From Nocardia concava NBRC 100430 (GTDB lineage Bacteria > Actinomycetota > Actinomycetes > Mycobacteriales > Mycobacteriaceae): a stretch of DNA of 42,260 bases. The translations under genes were made by a program, and so were the position numbers. Every line of letters starts with the position of its first letter. The stretch's first letter is position 1. Below are positions 34,287-42,016 of the stretch, piece after piece. The DNA lies in the NCBI RefSeq assembly GCF_000308815.1, contig NZ_BAFX01000079.1, forward strand, positions 1-42,260. Direction: 5' to 3'. The notes beneath the pieces were generated by a model. The model saw only the letters and a list, made by a program, of their open reading frames with translations. It was not told where the DNA came from and made no database searches.

Positions 34287-35099
34287 CTACGTGAGGTGGT
34301 CGAAATCGCCTCGGGCCCAGGCGATGTAGCGGTTGGCGGAGCGGCGGACGATCGTGCGGGCGTCGTGGTCTATGAGTTTGCCGAAGTTGTCGTAGAGGCG
34401 ATCGAAATCGAATTCCTCGACGGTGGTCGCGATGCGTTCGACGACTCTGGGCGACAAGGGGATTCGGTTGGGGTAGCTGCGCATGAAGGTGACCGACTCG
34501 CGGTCGGGGTTGGCGTGGATGGTGTCCGCGCCGAAGAGCACTCCCCGGCCGTCCGCCCCGGCGGACCAGTGGGCGGCGGCGCTGCCGGGAAAGTGTCCGC
34601 CCACCTGCCGGATCGTGATGCCCGGCACCAGGTTCAGCTGGTCCTTCCAGAACTGGATGACCGGGTCGGGGCGCGCGACCCATTCGCGGTCGGCGGCGCA
34701 CACGAATACCGGTACGCCGCCTAGCATTCGGCTCCATTCCACCTGGACGCCGTAGTGATGCGGGTGGCTGGCCACGATGGCGACCACGTCACCCAGCTCG
34801 CGCACCGTCCGCACGGCGGCGGCGTCGACGTAGCCGGGAACATCCCACATCACGATGCCCTCGGCGGTCCGGATCAGGTGTGATCGCTGCCCGATCCCCA
34901 CCGTCGGCTGCACCGTCAGTCCGAACAGATCGGCCTCGACCTCGCTCACGGCGGCGCCCCGCCCGGACTCCTCCAATTCCTCTCGGGTGGTCCACAATTG
35001 CCCTTCGGCCGGAACCCACTGACGCTCGTCGGCGCAGATCCGGCAGCTCTGCGCCGATCCCTCGTGCTCCACCGCACAGGTGCTGCAGATCTTCCACAC
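34287..35099 (-). CDS. Zinc-ribbon plus metallo-beta-lactamase-like hydrolase
   Basis: A 270-residue protein. The first 22 residues hold a CxxC-x10-CxxC zinc ribbon (C5, C8, C19, C22: ICSTC and SCRIC). The rest is an MBL-fold domain: LIRTAEGIVMWDVPGYVD, then IVASHPHHYGVQVEW in place of the usual HxHxDH, GGHFPGSAA with the third ligand, and VLFGADTIHANPD. The altered metal motif may change activity or mean that only one metal is bound. GTG 35099 follows AAGGAG; ATG 35123 is an alternative. The fusion is uncommon; substrate unknown. Confidence 0.85.
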   Translation of the reverse strand: MWKICSTCAVEHEGSAQSCRICADERQWVPAEGQLWTTREELEESGRGAAVSEVEADLFGLTVQPTVGIGQRSHLIRTAEGIVMWDVPGYVDAAAVRTVRELGDVVAIVASHPHHYGVQVEWSRMLGGVPVFVCAADREWVARPDPVIQFWKDQLNLVPGITIRQVGGHFPGSAAAHWSAGADGRGVLFGADTIHANPDRESVTFMRSYPNRIPLSPRVVERIATTVEEFDFDRLYDNFGKLIDHDARTIVRRSANRYIAWARGDFDHLT

Positions 35100-35153
35100 G
35101 TCCCGCTCCTTCCGACCGCACACTTCGACGGTATCCAGTGTGCAGGCGGCGGA

Positions 35154-35240
35154 TCAGTTCGGCGACAAGGTGCGAACGTAATCGTTCGGTTCGGGAACGA
35201 CGGCGTCCTCGACACGGATTTCCTGGGAGCGATAGCCGCT
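35154..35240 (-). pseudogene. Remnant of a substrate-binding protein gene 3' end
   Basis: The reverse frame ends EIRVEDAVVPEPNDYVRTLSPN, close to the ending NIRVEDAVLPELNAYVRTLPS of the substrate-binding protein at 36701. The DNA match covers about 60 bases (35169-35225 against 36729 onward) and then stops. No start or upstream coding part exists, so this is a 3' fragment. Confidence 0.7.
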
Positions 35241-35351
35241 GCGCGCACGCGATGCAAGGGATCGAGACCCGGCGTGGCATAGTTGGCGATCGAGAACGGG
35301 CTTCTCACATGAATTTGCCCGGCTCACTACAGAAAAGAAGTTGCTTTCAAC

Positions 35352-35555
35352 ATGGCTCAAGGCAGTGTGAAGTGGTTCAACGGTGAAAAAGGCTTCGGCT
35401 TCATCGCCCAAGACGAAGGCGGCCCGGACGTTTTCGTGCATTACTCGGCCGTGAGCGGCGCGGGTTACAAGTCCCTCGACGAGGGCCAGCGCGTCGAGTT
35501 CTCGGTTGAGCAGGGCCAGAAGGGTCCCCAAGCCACCGACGTCCGCGCTATCTGA
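35352..35555 (+). CDS. Cold shock protein CspA-like
   Basis: A 67-residue cold-shock-domain protein, MAQGSVKWFNGEKGFGFI at the start, with the RNA-binding motifs KGFGFIAQ (RNP1) and DVFVHYSAV (RNP2). It binds single-stranded RNA and DNA and helps translation in the cold. It has a long 5' leader region and a classical terminator. The gene lies between a remnant and a small gene cluster. Confidence 0.96.
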   Translation: MAQGSVKWFNGEKGFGFIAQDEGGPDVFVHYSAVSGAGYKSLDEGQRVEFSVEQGQKGPQATDVRAI

Positions 35556-35575
35556 TTCCGCGAGATCGGTTCGTG

Positions 35576-35611
35576 AAGAGCTTCGCACCGAAATCGGTGC
35601 GGAGCTCTTTT
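35576..35611 (+). terminator. cspA rho-independent terminator
   Basis: A stem of about 15 bp (AAGAGCTTCGCACCGA pairing with TCGGTGCGGAGCTCTT, one mismatch) with a two-base loop, followed by TTTT. Located 20 bases after the cspA stop. Confidence 0.9.
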
Positions 35612-35777
35612 CGTCGGGCCGAGCCGTCTCCCACCGCGAGCCGACCGGTCGATGCGGCTGCGCCGAATCCATCGCGGGTATAGCGTTGACACACCGGTGA
35701 TTGCGCGTTCGCCGCCAATCGGGCGGTGTCGGCAACCCGGTGGACTCGGCCGGTCGCGGTCAGACGGGAGCGTCGTC

Positions 35778-35843
35778 ATGACGCTGCTCTACCGAATTCG
35801 TGGTTCGCTCGCCGCGCGGGTATCGCGGGGAGACGACGAATGA
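35778..35843 (+). CDS. Possible 21-residue small protein, coupled to the next gene
   Basis: A short frame MTLLYRIRGSLAARVSRGDDE with a GGGAG site upstream. Its stop overlaps the next start as ATGA, which suggests real translation and coupling. It may be a leader peptide; too short for family assignment. Confidence 0.4.
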   Translation: MTLLYRIRGSLAARVSRGDDE

Positions 35844-36163
35844 GCGCCTCGCGGCCGGTGGCCACCGACAAGCTCACCGACGACGATGCCGGCGTCACCG
35901 CCTTCTTGTCCCTCGGTGATGATCTCGTGCGAAATCTGCTGGATGTGCTGCAGCGCCTCGACCGACTACGTGGTGTGCTCGACGACACCAAATCCACACT
36001 GCTGCAGGTTGATTCGGCCACGATAGATGTGCGGGAGCTGGTCGCTCGGCTGGAGATCGATCTGCGCAGCGCCAACACCAGCATGCTCGCCATCGCCAGC
36101 GACTGGCTGATGTCCGCGCCCGGCCGCCACGGCCCCCTCGTCCTGCGGAACCTGCCCCGGTGA
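35840..36163 (+). CDS. Small helical protein, unknown function
   Basis: A 107-residue, mostly helical protein without transmembrane segments. The central stretch LVRNLLDVLQRLDRLRGVLDDTKSTLLQVDSATIDVRELVARL looks like a coiled coil. No family was recognised. The start overlaps the stop of the 21-codon frame; GGGGA precedes it. Confidence 0.65.
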   Translation: MSASRPVATDKLTDDDAGVTAFLSLGDDLVRNLLDVLQRLDRLRGVLDDTKSTLLQVDSATIDVRELVARLEIDLRSANTSMLAIASDWLMSAPGRHGPLVLRNLPR

Positions 36164-36281
36164 CCGCCGACACGCCCGGAACCGATACGCCCTGCGGTGA
36201 ACGGGAACTGGCAGCCGCCAGGACAGCGTAGGGTCGTGATGTCGAAGGCCATCGAGGCCTTCCGAACAAAGGACCAACCAG

Positions 36282-36425
36282 TTGTCCGACAAATCTCCGC
36301 GTAGCAAGATGTCCAAGACCCAGGGCAAATCCCTGAAGGAAAAACGAGCGGAGAAGAAAGCCAAAGCGGCCAACCCGCAATCCGGCGTCGACGGCTTCGA
36401 GGGCAAGAGCAAGAAGCGGGCATAA
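36282..36425 (+). CDS. Small lysine-rich protein
   Basis: A 47-residue, very basic protein (SPRSKMSKTQGKSLKEKRAEKKAKA and GKSKKRA) from a TTG start with AAAGGA nine bases upstream. Codon use is as in neighbouring genes. Similar tiny Lys-rich proteins occur in many actinobacteria, but I cannot name a family with certainty. A 7-bp hairpin (36244-36262) precedes the ribosome-binding site. Confidence 0.65.
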   Translation: MSDKSPRSKMSKTQGKSLKEKRAEKKAKAANPQSGVDGFEGKSKKRA

Positions 36426-36441
36426 CCCCGCGGTAGTCCGA

Positions 36442-36493
36442 GCGAGGATGGATCGGAAAGATTCCCAGGGGTGGGAATCCGATCCATCCTCGC
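36442..36493. terminator. Strong hairpin after the lysine-rich gene
   Basis: GCGAGGATGGATCG (36442-36455) pairs with 36480-36493; inside, GATTCCCA (36460-36467) pairs with 36472-36479 around GGGG. A four-base bulge is on the left. It is near the end of the gene at 36425 and in front of a gene remnant. Confidence 0.75.
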
Positions 36494-36547
36494 TACGGTC
36501 GGTGTGGTCGGCGACCGGGAGGACCGTCGCTGCTGCGACGCGGCGCC

Positions 36548-36710
36548 ATGCACAGCTCTGTGCGGGCCGTAGGCGACGAGCACGATGTCGCCGGCGGCCG
36601 CGGCAGCGACTTCCAAGGCGGCACCATCAGCTGGAACGCCACCACCGGGGCGCTGATGGTGGCGACGGTGAAGCTGGTCGTCGAACGCCCTCGCCCACCC
36701 TTACCGGGCG
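36548..36710 (+). pseudogene. Possible remnant of a PAP2 phosphatase gene
   Basis: The forward frame reads ISWNATTGALMVATVKLVVERPRPPLPG. KLVVERPRP fits the first signature of PAP2 acid phosphatases (K-x6-RP), preceded by a helix as in that family. The second (PSGH) and third motifs are absent: the frame runs straight into the 3' end of the reverse substrate-binding protein gene. It is therefore probably a fragment. The assignment rests on one motif. Confidence 0.45.
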
Positions 36711-37627
36711 ATCGCCGTCGACGGCAATGTGCGAACGTAAGCGTTGAGTTCGGGCAGGACGGCGTCCTCGACGCGGATGTTCTTGTCCACCAGGCCGTTG
36801 GCGTGGAAGAGGTCTGCGGCGTGTTGTTGCTCGGCGAGGAAATCGGCGTCGAGTGGGAGCAGGCCCCAGGGGCGGGTGCGCAGCGCGTGTTCCCACTCGG
36901 TGACAGGGCGACCATCGTCGGCGGCGAAGAGGGTGGCGGCTTCGGCGGGATTGTCTTGGATCCACGTGTCGGCTGCTTGGAGGGCAGCCAGGATCGCGGT
37001 GAGTTCGTCGGGGTGGGTGGTGGCGAAGGTGCGGCTGGTGAACCACAGGGAGCGGTGGCTGAACAAGCCGTCGGTGGGGATCACCTCGCGCAGTTCGGCC
37101 TGCTGTTCGACGGCGGTGAGGTAGGGGTAGGAGCCGACCCAGGCGTCGACTTCGCGGGCGAGGAAGCGGTCGGCGGCGTCCTGGTAGGCGTCGACGGGGG
37201 TGATGTCGCTCCAGGAGAGTCCGGCCTTTTCGAGGGCCAGCAGCAGGAGGGTGGTCTGCCAGGAGCCGTGGCCGAGGGCAACTCGCTTGCCCTTCAGGTC
37301 CGCGGGGTCGTGGATGTCGGAGTCGGCGTGGACGACGAGGCGGCCGTTTTCCACGCGCGGGCCGGAGACCGCGAGGTAGACGATGTCGTGTCCCTTGGCC
37401 TGGGCGGTCACCGGCGGTGTGGAGCCGGTGCCGATGACGTCGTAGCCGCCGTCGAAGAGGTGGTCGCCGTGTGCCGAGGGCAGCGCGGAGGTCGGGTCGA
37501 CGCGGGTGTTGGTGAGGGTGCGCAGATCCACCCATTCGACATCGGGCAGCACCTTTTCGAGGATGCCGAGGTGGCGCAGCACCCAGAGGGTGTTGTTCTG
37601 CGGGAAGTAACCGACGCGGATTGTCAT
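36701..37627 (-). CDS. ABC transporter substrate-binding protein (SsuA/TauA-like), no signal peptide
   Basis: A 308-residue periplasmic-binding-protein fold: MTIRVGYFPQNNTLWVLRHLGILEK, VIGTGSTPPVTAQAKGHDIVYL, VHADSDIHDPADLKGKRVALGHGSWQTTLLL, and GSYPYLTAVEQQ, all typical of the NMT1/SsuA group that binds sulfonates and related sulfur compounds. It is odd that there is no signal peptide or lipobox at the usual position; either export occurs from an unseen start or it works inside. It is the last gene of the reverse operon and overlaps the monooxygenase gene by 4 bp. Confidence 0.9.
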   Translation of the reverse strand: MTIRVGYFPQNNTLWVLRHLGILEKVLPDVEWVDLRTLTNTRVDPTSALPSAHGDHLFDGGYDVIGTGSTPPVTAQAKGHDIVYLAVSGPRVENGRLVVHADSDIHDPADLKGKRVALGHGSWQTTLLLLALEKAGLSWSDITPVDAYQDAADRFLAREVDAWVGSYPYLTAVEQQAELREVIPTDGLFSHRSLWFTSRTFATTHPDELTAILAALQAADTWIQDNPAEAATLFAADDGRPVTEWEHALRTRPWGLLPLDADFLAEQQHAADLFHANGLVDKNIRVEDAVLPELNAYVRTLPSTAIAR

Positions 37628-38754
37628 TGGGTAATCGCCTTTCCGGCACGATCTTTCAACAGGGGAAGGATGTGGCGGCCCACTCGCCGGGCCTCCTCGA
37701 GATGCGGCACGCCGGCCAGGATGAACGCGTCCACGCCGAGTTCGATCAGTTCGTTGAGCCGGTCGGCGACCTGCTGGTAGGAGCCGACCAGCCCGAAGGG
37801 CGGCCCGGGCCGCAGGCGATGGAATCCGCCCCAGACATTGGGCTGCACCTCCAGCGCGCGGTAGTCGGAAGCGTCGGCGCCGGCGGTGAATTCGCGGCCA
37901 CGCCGGGCGCCGACCGAGTCGCCCGCGCCGTCCTCTCGCTCGGGCGCCGCGTTCCAGCCGAGCCGGATCTGCTCCCACGCCTCGTCCTCGGTCTCGCGGG
38001 CGAGGATGTCGATGCGCACCGCGAACTTCGGTGGCTTCGGGCTCTTTTCGCGGACCGCGTCGAATTTCTCCGCCAGCGCGTCGAACGGTTCCAGCCAGGA
38101 CAGGTAGTAGTCGGCGTGCCGCCCGGCCGCCTCGATGGCCGCGGGGGACGAACCGGAGAAGAAGATCTCCGGAAATGGCTGTCCGGCAAGCAGTTCCGGT
38201 AGTCCGCCGTCCTTCACCTGATAGAAGCGGCCCTCGTGATGGAAGTTCCCGCCGCCATTCCACACGCCGCGCAGGACGTCGAGGAACTCGGAGGTGCGCG
38301 CGTAGCGGTCGTCGTGGGCGATGTCGTCGCCCCACCACCGCTGCGCGGGCCCGCCGCCCCCGGAGATGATGTTGTAGACGATGCGGCCGCCGGTCGCGCG
38401 CTGCAGGGTCGCGGTCATGCGCGCCGCCTGCACCGGGTGCAGGAAGCCCGGCTGGAAGGCGACCATGAACCGCCAGGTGCGGGTTTCGGCGGCCAGCGTC
38501 GCGGCGGCCGCCCAGGGATCGTCGGTGTGCGGGAACGACGGCAGCAGCCCGCCGACGAATCCCGAATCCTCGGCCGAGCGAATCACTTCGGCCATGTAGT
38601 CGGCGTGGGTGAACCCGTCCCACCCACCGTCACGGCGTCCCGGCGCGAGCGCGTCAGGCAGATGCGGTGCGAATCCGCCGCGACTGCTGCCCGGCCGATG
38701 CAGGGAGGTCTGGTCGCCCTCCATGGCGATGCGCCAATAGATGTCAACCGACAT
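37624..38754 (-). CDS. LLM-class flavin-dependent monooxygenase (SsuD-like)
   Basis: A 376-residue TIM-barrel protein close to alkanesulfonate monooxygenase SsuD: WRFMVAFQPGFLHPVQAARMTATLQRATGGRIVYNIISGG, WWGDDIAHDDRYARTSEFLDVLRGVW and FGLVGSYQQVADRLNELIELGVDAFILAG are in the right order. With FMNH2 from a separate reductase it would split a C-S bond. It overlaps both neighbours in the operon, which suggests a stoichiometric pathway. The substrate class (sulfonate or thioether) is inferred from the operon. Confidence 0.92.
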   Translation of the reverse strand: MSVDIYWRIAMEGDQTSLHRPGSSRGGFAPHLPDALAPGRRDGGWDGFTHADYMAEVIRSAEDSGFVGGLLPSFPHTDDPWAAAATLAAETRTWRFMVAFQPGFLHPVQAARMTATLQRATGGRIVYNIISGGGGPAQRWWGDDIAHDDRYARTSEFLDVLRGVWNGGGNFHHEGRFYQVKDGGLPELLAGQPFPEIFFSGSSPAAIEAAGRHADYYLSWLEPFDALAEKFDAVREKSPKPPKFAVRIDILARETEDEAWEQIRLGWNAAPEREDGAGDSVGARRGREFTAGADASDYRALEVQPNVWGGFHRLRPGPPFGLVGSYQQVADRLNELIELGVDAFILAGVPHLEEARRVGRHILPLLKDRAGKAITQ

Positions 38755-39262
38755 GCGCGGACTCCTTCTCCCCCAACCGGAAAACCTCACCCGGATCGTG
38801 ACCGACCTCCACGAAAGCGGCCGTGTCGTCGTACACGTTCGGAAACGCCGTGTCGGACAACGGTTTCGGAAGCCCCTCGGGCGAATGCCAGAATTCGCGC
38901 GCCACGGCGACGAACCGTTCGCGACCCGGATCGTCGGCGGGCAGTTTCCAGCCCAGCCGCCCGCCGGAGAACCGCTGCAACGAGGCCGAGAACTTCGCCG
39001 CGTACTGCGGAGTGGCTATGTCGCTGTGGAATTCGGCGACGACTTCGATATAGCGGGTCGCGCGCAGCAATGCCGCCGCGGTCACCAGCGACTCCGGGCC
39101 CTGCGGATCGAAGGGCACCAGCACTCCGGCCAAACCGGCCAGATCAGCGGCGCGGGCCAGCGCGAGCGCCGAGGATTCCGGGGCGGGGCGCAGGTCGGTG
39201 AGGAAGGCGGGCAGGCGCACCGGCGGCGGGGCCGGGGTGCGCGGCAGCACGATGTGTGTCAT
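38744..39262 (-). CDS. Half-size LLM-class flavin oxidoreductase-like protein
   Basis: A 172-residue protein resembling only the N-terminal half of the luciferase-like TIM barrel: PAPESSALALARAADLAGLAGVLVPFDP, then LLRATRYIEVVAEFHSDIATPQYAAKFSASLQRFSGGRLGWKL. Full-length enzymes have about 330-380 residues. The reading frame is intact, overlaps its neighbours by 11 and 4 bp and keeps normal codon use, so it is more likely a genuine short protein than decay. It might form a heteromer with the monooxygenase encoded next to it. Confidence 0.8.
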   Translation of the reverse strand: MTHIVLPRTPAPPPVRLPAFLTDLRPAPESSALALARAADLAGLAGVLVPFDPQGPESLVTAAALLRATRYIEVVAEFHSDIATPQYAAKFSASLQRFSGGRLGWKLPADDPGRERFVAVAREFWHSPEGLPKPLSDTAFPNVYDDTAAFVEVGHDPGEVFRLGEKESAHVG

Positions 39263-40449
39263 ACCGAACGGGTCCTTCGCAGTGCGAGATCGGTCAGGGC
39301 GGCGACGCCGTCGGCGATCACCGAATCGTCGAATACGGCCAGGGGCGAATGGTTTCCGGCGGCGCGCGCCGGGTCGAGACCGGGCGGGCAGGCCCCGAGC
39401 GTGATCATCGCGCCGGGCACCTCGGCCAGGACGCGCCCGATGTCGTCGGCGGCCATCACCCGCTCCGGTTCCGCGTACACCCGGTCGGGGCCGAACAGCT
39501 CGGTCAATGTGTCCGCGGCGAAACCGGTTTCACCGTGGTCGTTGATGGTGGCCGGGTAGCCGTCGATGATCTCGACCTCGGCGGTGAGCCCGTGCGCGGC
39601 GGCGATGCCGTGGCAGACGCGTTCGGCCTCGGCGCCGAGCCGCGCCCGGGTCTGCTCGCTGAACGCGCGCAGGGTGGCGGTCAGGGTCGCGGTGTCGGGC
39701 ACGATGTTCGACGCCGTCCCGGCATGCACCGAGCCGATGGACAACACCACCGGGTCCAGGGCGTCGAACCGGCGGGTGACCATGGTCTGCAGCGCGCCGA
39801 TGGCCGCGCCGAGGGCGGGAATCGGATCGAGGGTGCGCTGTGGCCAGGCCCCGTGACCGCCCGCGCCGTGGAAGGTCACCGTCAACGTGCCCGCCGCCGC
39901 CAGCGCGGGACCGCTGCGGTGGCCGAATGTTCCTGCCGGACTGGCGGTTCCGACATGCAGAGCGAACGCGGCCGCCGGTCGAGCGCCCGCGGCGTCGAGC
40001 AGACCCTCCTCGAGCATCAGCCGGGCGCCGTCGTGACCCTCCTCGCCGGGCTGGAACATCAGGATCACGTCCCCGGCCAAGCTGTCGCGCCGGTCCGTGA
40101 GCAGCCGTGCGGCCCCGGCCAGCATCGCGGTGTGCAGGTCGTGGCCGCAGGCGTGCGCAGCGCCCGGAATCCGGGAGGCGTAGTCGAGGCCGGTCTTCTC
40201 CGTCATCGGCAGCGCGTCCATATCGGCGCGCAGCAGCACCGGTTTCGCGTCGCCGCGCCCGCGCACGACCGCCACCACCGACGACAGCTGCGTGCCGAGG
40301 CTGACCTCCAGATCGAGCCCGTCCAGCGCGGCCAGCACCTTGTCCTGGGTACGCGGCAGGTGCAGGCCGACTTCGGGCTCGGCGTGCAGCGATCGGCGCA
40401 ACCGCACCAAATCCGGTTGCAGCGCAAGGGCACCCGCCAACACCGTCAT
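39259..40449 (-). CDS. M20 family amidohydrolase
   Basis: A 396-residue metal-dependent aminoacylase/hippurate hydrolase-like enzyme. Metal ligands are visible in HACGHDLHT (about 99-107) and MFQPGEEGHDGA (131-142), with a lid domain FHGAGGHGAWPQRTLDPI between. It would remove an acyl group from an N-acylated amino acid such as an N-acetyl-S-alkylcysteine. M20 enzymes beside flavin monooxygenases and ABC genes are known in sulfur-scavenging operons such as Bacillus yxeK-Q, which suggests this role here. Start and stop overlap neighbours as ATGA. Confidence 0.92.
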   Translation of the reverse strand: MTVLAGALALQPDLVRLRRSLHAEPEVGLHLPRTQDKVLAALDGLDLEVSLGTQLSSVVAVVRGRGDAKPVLLRADMDALPMTEKTGLDYASRIPGAAHACGHDLHTAMLAGAARLLTDRRDSLAGDVILMFQPGEEGHDGARLMLEEGLLDAAGARPAAAFALHVGTASPAGTFGHRSGPALAAAGTLTVTFHGAGGHGAWPQRTLDPIPALGAAIGALQTMVTRRFDALDPVVLSIGSVHAGTASNIVPDTATLTATLRAFSEQTRARLGAEAERVCHGIAAAHGLTAEVEIIDGYPATINDHGETGFAADTLTELFGPDRVYAEPERVMAADDIGRVLAEVPGAMITLGACPPGLDPARAAGNHSPLAVFDDSVIADGVAALTDLALRRTRSV

Positions 40450-41150
40450 GCCGCCACCTCCACACCGAGGTCGGCGAGCAGCCGCCGACGCAACGCGACG
40501 AATTCCGCGTCGCCGGGATCACGCGGGCGCGCCACGGTCACCACCTCATCGGTGACCAGCTTCCCGTCGCGCAGCACCGCCACCCGATCGGCGAGCCGGA
40601 TGGCCTCGTCGACATCATGGGTGACCAGCAGAACCGCGGGATGATGCCGCTCGCACAGATCCTCGACCAGGTCCTGCATCCGCAACCGGGTGAGCGCGTC
40701 CAGCGCCGCGAAAGGCTCGTCCAACAACAGCAATTCGGGCTGGCGCACCAGGGCACGCGCCAGCGCGACCCGCTGCGCCTCCCCGCCCGACAGCGTGGCA
40801 GGCCAGGCCCGGGCATGGTCGGACAGCCCGACCTCGCCCAGCGCGGCCAACGCCGTCGCCCGGGTCTCGGCGGTGCGCGGGCGGCCGATCGCGACATTGG
40901 CGAGCACCCGTTGCGACGGGATGAGCCGCGGCTCCTGGAACACCACCGTGCGGGCGTTCGGCACGAGCACCGTTCCCGAATCCGGGCGTTCGAGCCCGGC
41001 CAGGATCCGCAGCAGCGTCGTCTTGCCCGAGCCGCTCGCGCCGAGCAGCGCCAGGAACTCCCCGCGCCGCACCCGCAAATCGATGCCGTCGAGGATGCGG
41101 CGCGCACCGAAAGTCTTCGTCAAGCCGGTCAATTGAATCGCGGTGCTCAT
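40446..41150 (-). CDS. ABC transporter ATP-binding protein (SsuB-like)
   Basis: A 234-residue ATPase. Walker A GASGSGKTT (38-46), signature LSGGEAQR (120-127), Walker B LLLLDEPF (140-147) and the H-loop histidine in VTHDVDEA (178) are intact. The text is typical of the nitrate/sulfonate/taurine (SsuB/TauB) group. It powers the permease encoded just upstream. ATG 41150 is chosen because it overlaps the preceding stop as ATGA. Confidence 0.95.
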   Translation of the reverse strand: MSTAIQLTGLTKTFGARRILDGIDLRVRRGEFLALLGASGSGKTTLLRILAGLERPDSGTVLVPNARTVVFQEPRLIPSQRVLANVAIGRPRTAETRATALAALGEVGLSDHARAWPATLSGGEAQRVALARALVRQPELLLLDEPFAALDALTRLRMQDLVEDLCERHHPAVLLVTHDVDEAIRLADRVAVLRDGKLVTDEVVTVARPRDPGDAEFVALRRRLLADLGVEVAA

Positions 41151-42016
41151 CGAGCGCCTCCAATCGTGCGCCACGGCATCAACACTCGCTCCAGCGCCCG
41201 GATGGCAATGTCCGCGATCAGTCCGAGCAGGCCGTAGATGAGGATGATCACCGACAGGATGTCGGTGCGGGAGAAGTTCTGCGCCTGCGCCATCAGATAG
41301 CCCAGACCCGCGGTGGAATTGATTTCCTCGGCGGCGATCAGCGCGATGACGCTCAGCGTGGTGGACAGCCGCAGGCCCGACAGCAACGCGGGCAACGCGC
41401 CCGGCAGGATCACCGACCGGATGATGGCCAGCCGGCCGAGCCCGAACACCCGGGCCGCCTCCAGCAGCTTCGGGTCGGAGGTGCGCACCGCGCCGAAGGT
41501 CGACACGTACATCGGGAACGTGGTGGCGACGGCGATCAGGATGACGCGCGCCTGTTCGCCGATGCCGAACCAGACCATGAACAAAGGCACCAGCGACAGG
41601 AACGGCAAGGCGCGCAACGTCTGCACGGCCGAATCGAGCAGATCCTCACCGAGCCGCCACGACCCGGTGATGACCCCGAGGATGAGCCCGGTCGCGACGC
41701 CGAAGCACAACCCGGTCCCGGCGCGTCCCAGAGATACGGTCAGCGCGTCGGACAATTGCCCACTGTCCCATAGCTTTTCGGCCGCCCGCAGCACCTCCGG
41801 CGGCGAGGCGAGCAGATCCGAGGTGAGCACGCCGGTCGCCGACGCGATCCACCACCCGGCGAGGATCGCGAGCGGGCCCAGCGCGCGCAGGGCGATCGCC
41901 AGGCCGCGAGACCGCCGCCGCGGCACCTTGATTCGAGGGGTGACGAGGTCCTGCGGCGCGGAATCGGTGGCCTCGGCGGAATCGCCGATCCCGGTGGAGA
42001 TTTCGAGCGCGGTCAT
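41147..42016 (-). CDS. ABC transporter permease (SsuC-like)
   Basis: A 289-residue membrane protein with six predicted helices after a polar N-terminal 40 residues. The cytoplasmic loop EAARVFGLGRLAIIRSVILPGALPALLSGLRL is the EAA motif that contacts the ATPase, and SVIALIAAEEINSTAGLGYLMAQAQ is typical of the SsuC/TauC group. Start overlaps the stop of the upstream substrate-binding protein gene as ATGA. Confidence 0.95.
   Translation of the reverse strand: MTALEISTGIGDSAEATDSAPQDLVTPRIKVPRRRSRGLAIALRALGPLAILAGWWIASATGVLTSDLLASPPEVLRAAEKLWDSGQLSDALTVSLGRAGTGLCFGVATGLILGVITGSWRLGEDLLDSAVQTLRALPFLSLVPLFMVWFGIGEQARVILIAVATTFPMYVSTFGAVRTSDPKLLEAARVFGLGRLAIIRSVILPGALPALLSGLRLSTTLSVIALIAAEEINSTAGLGYLMAQAQNFSRTDILSVIILIYGLLGLIADIAIRALERVLMPWRTIGGAR

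Noticed and set aside
36548..36720. Complete PAP2 phosphatase gene
   Set aside because: Only the first signature motif is present; the later PSGH and SR...H motifs are missing and the frame runs into the neighbouring gene, so it is treated as a possible remnant.
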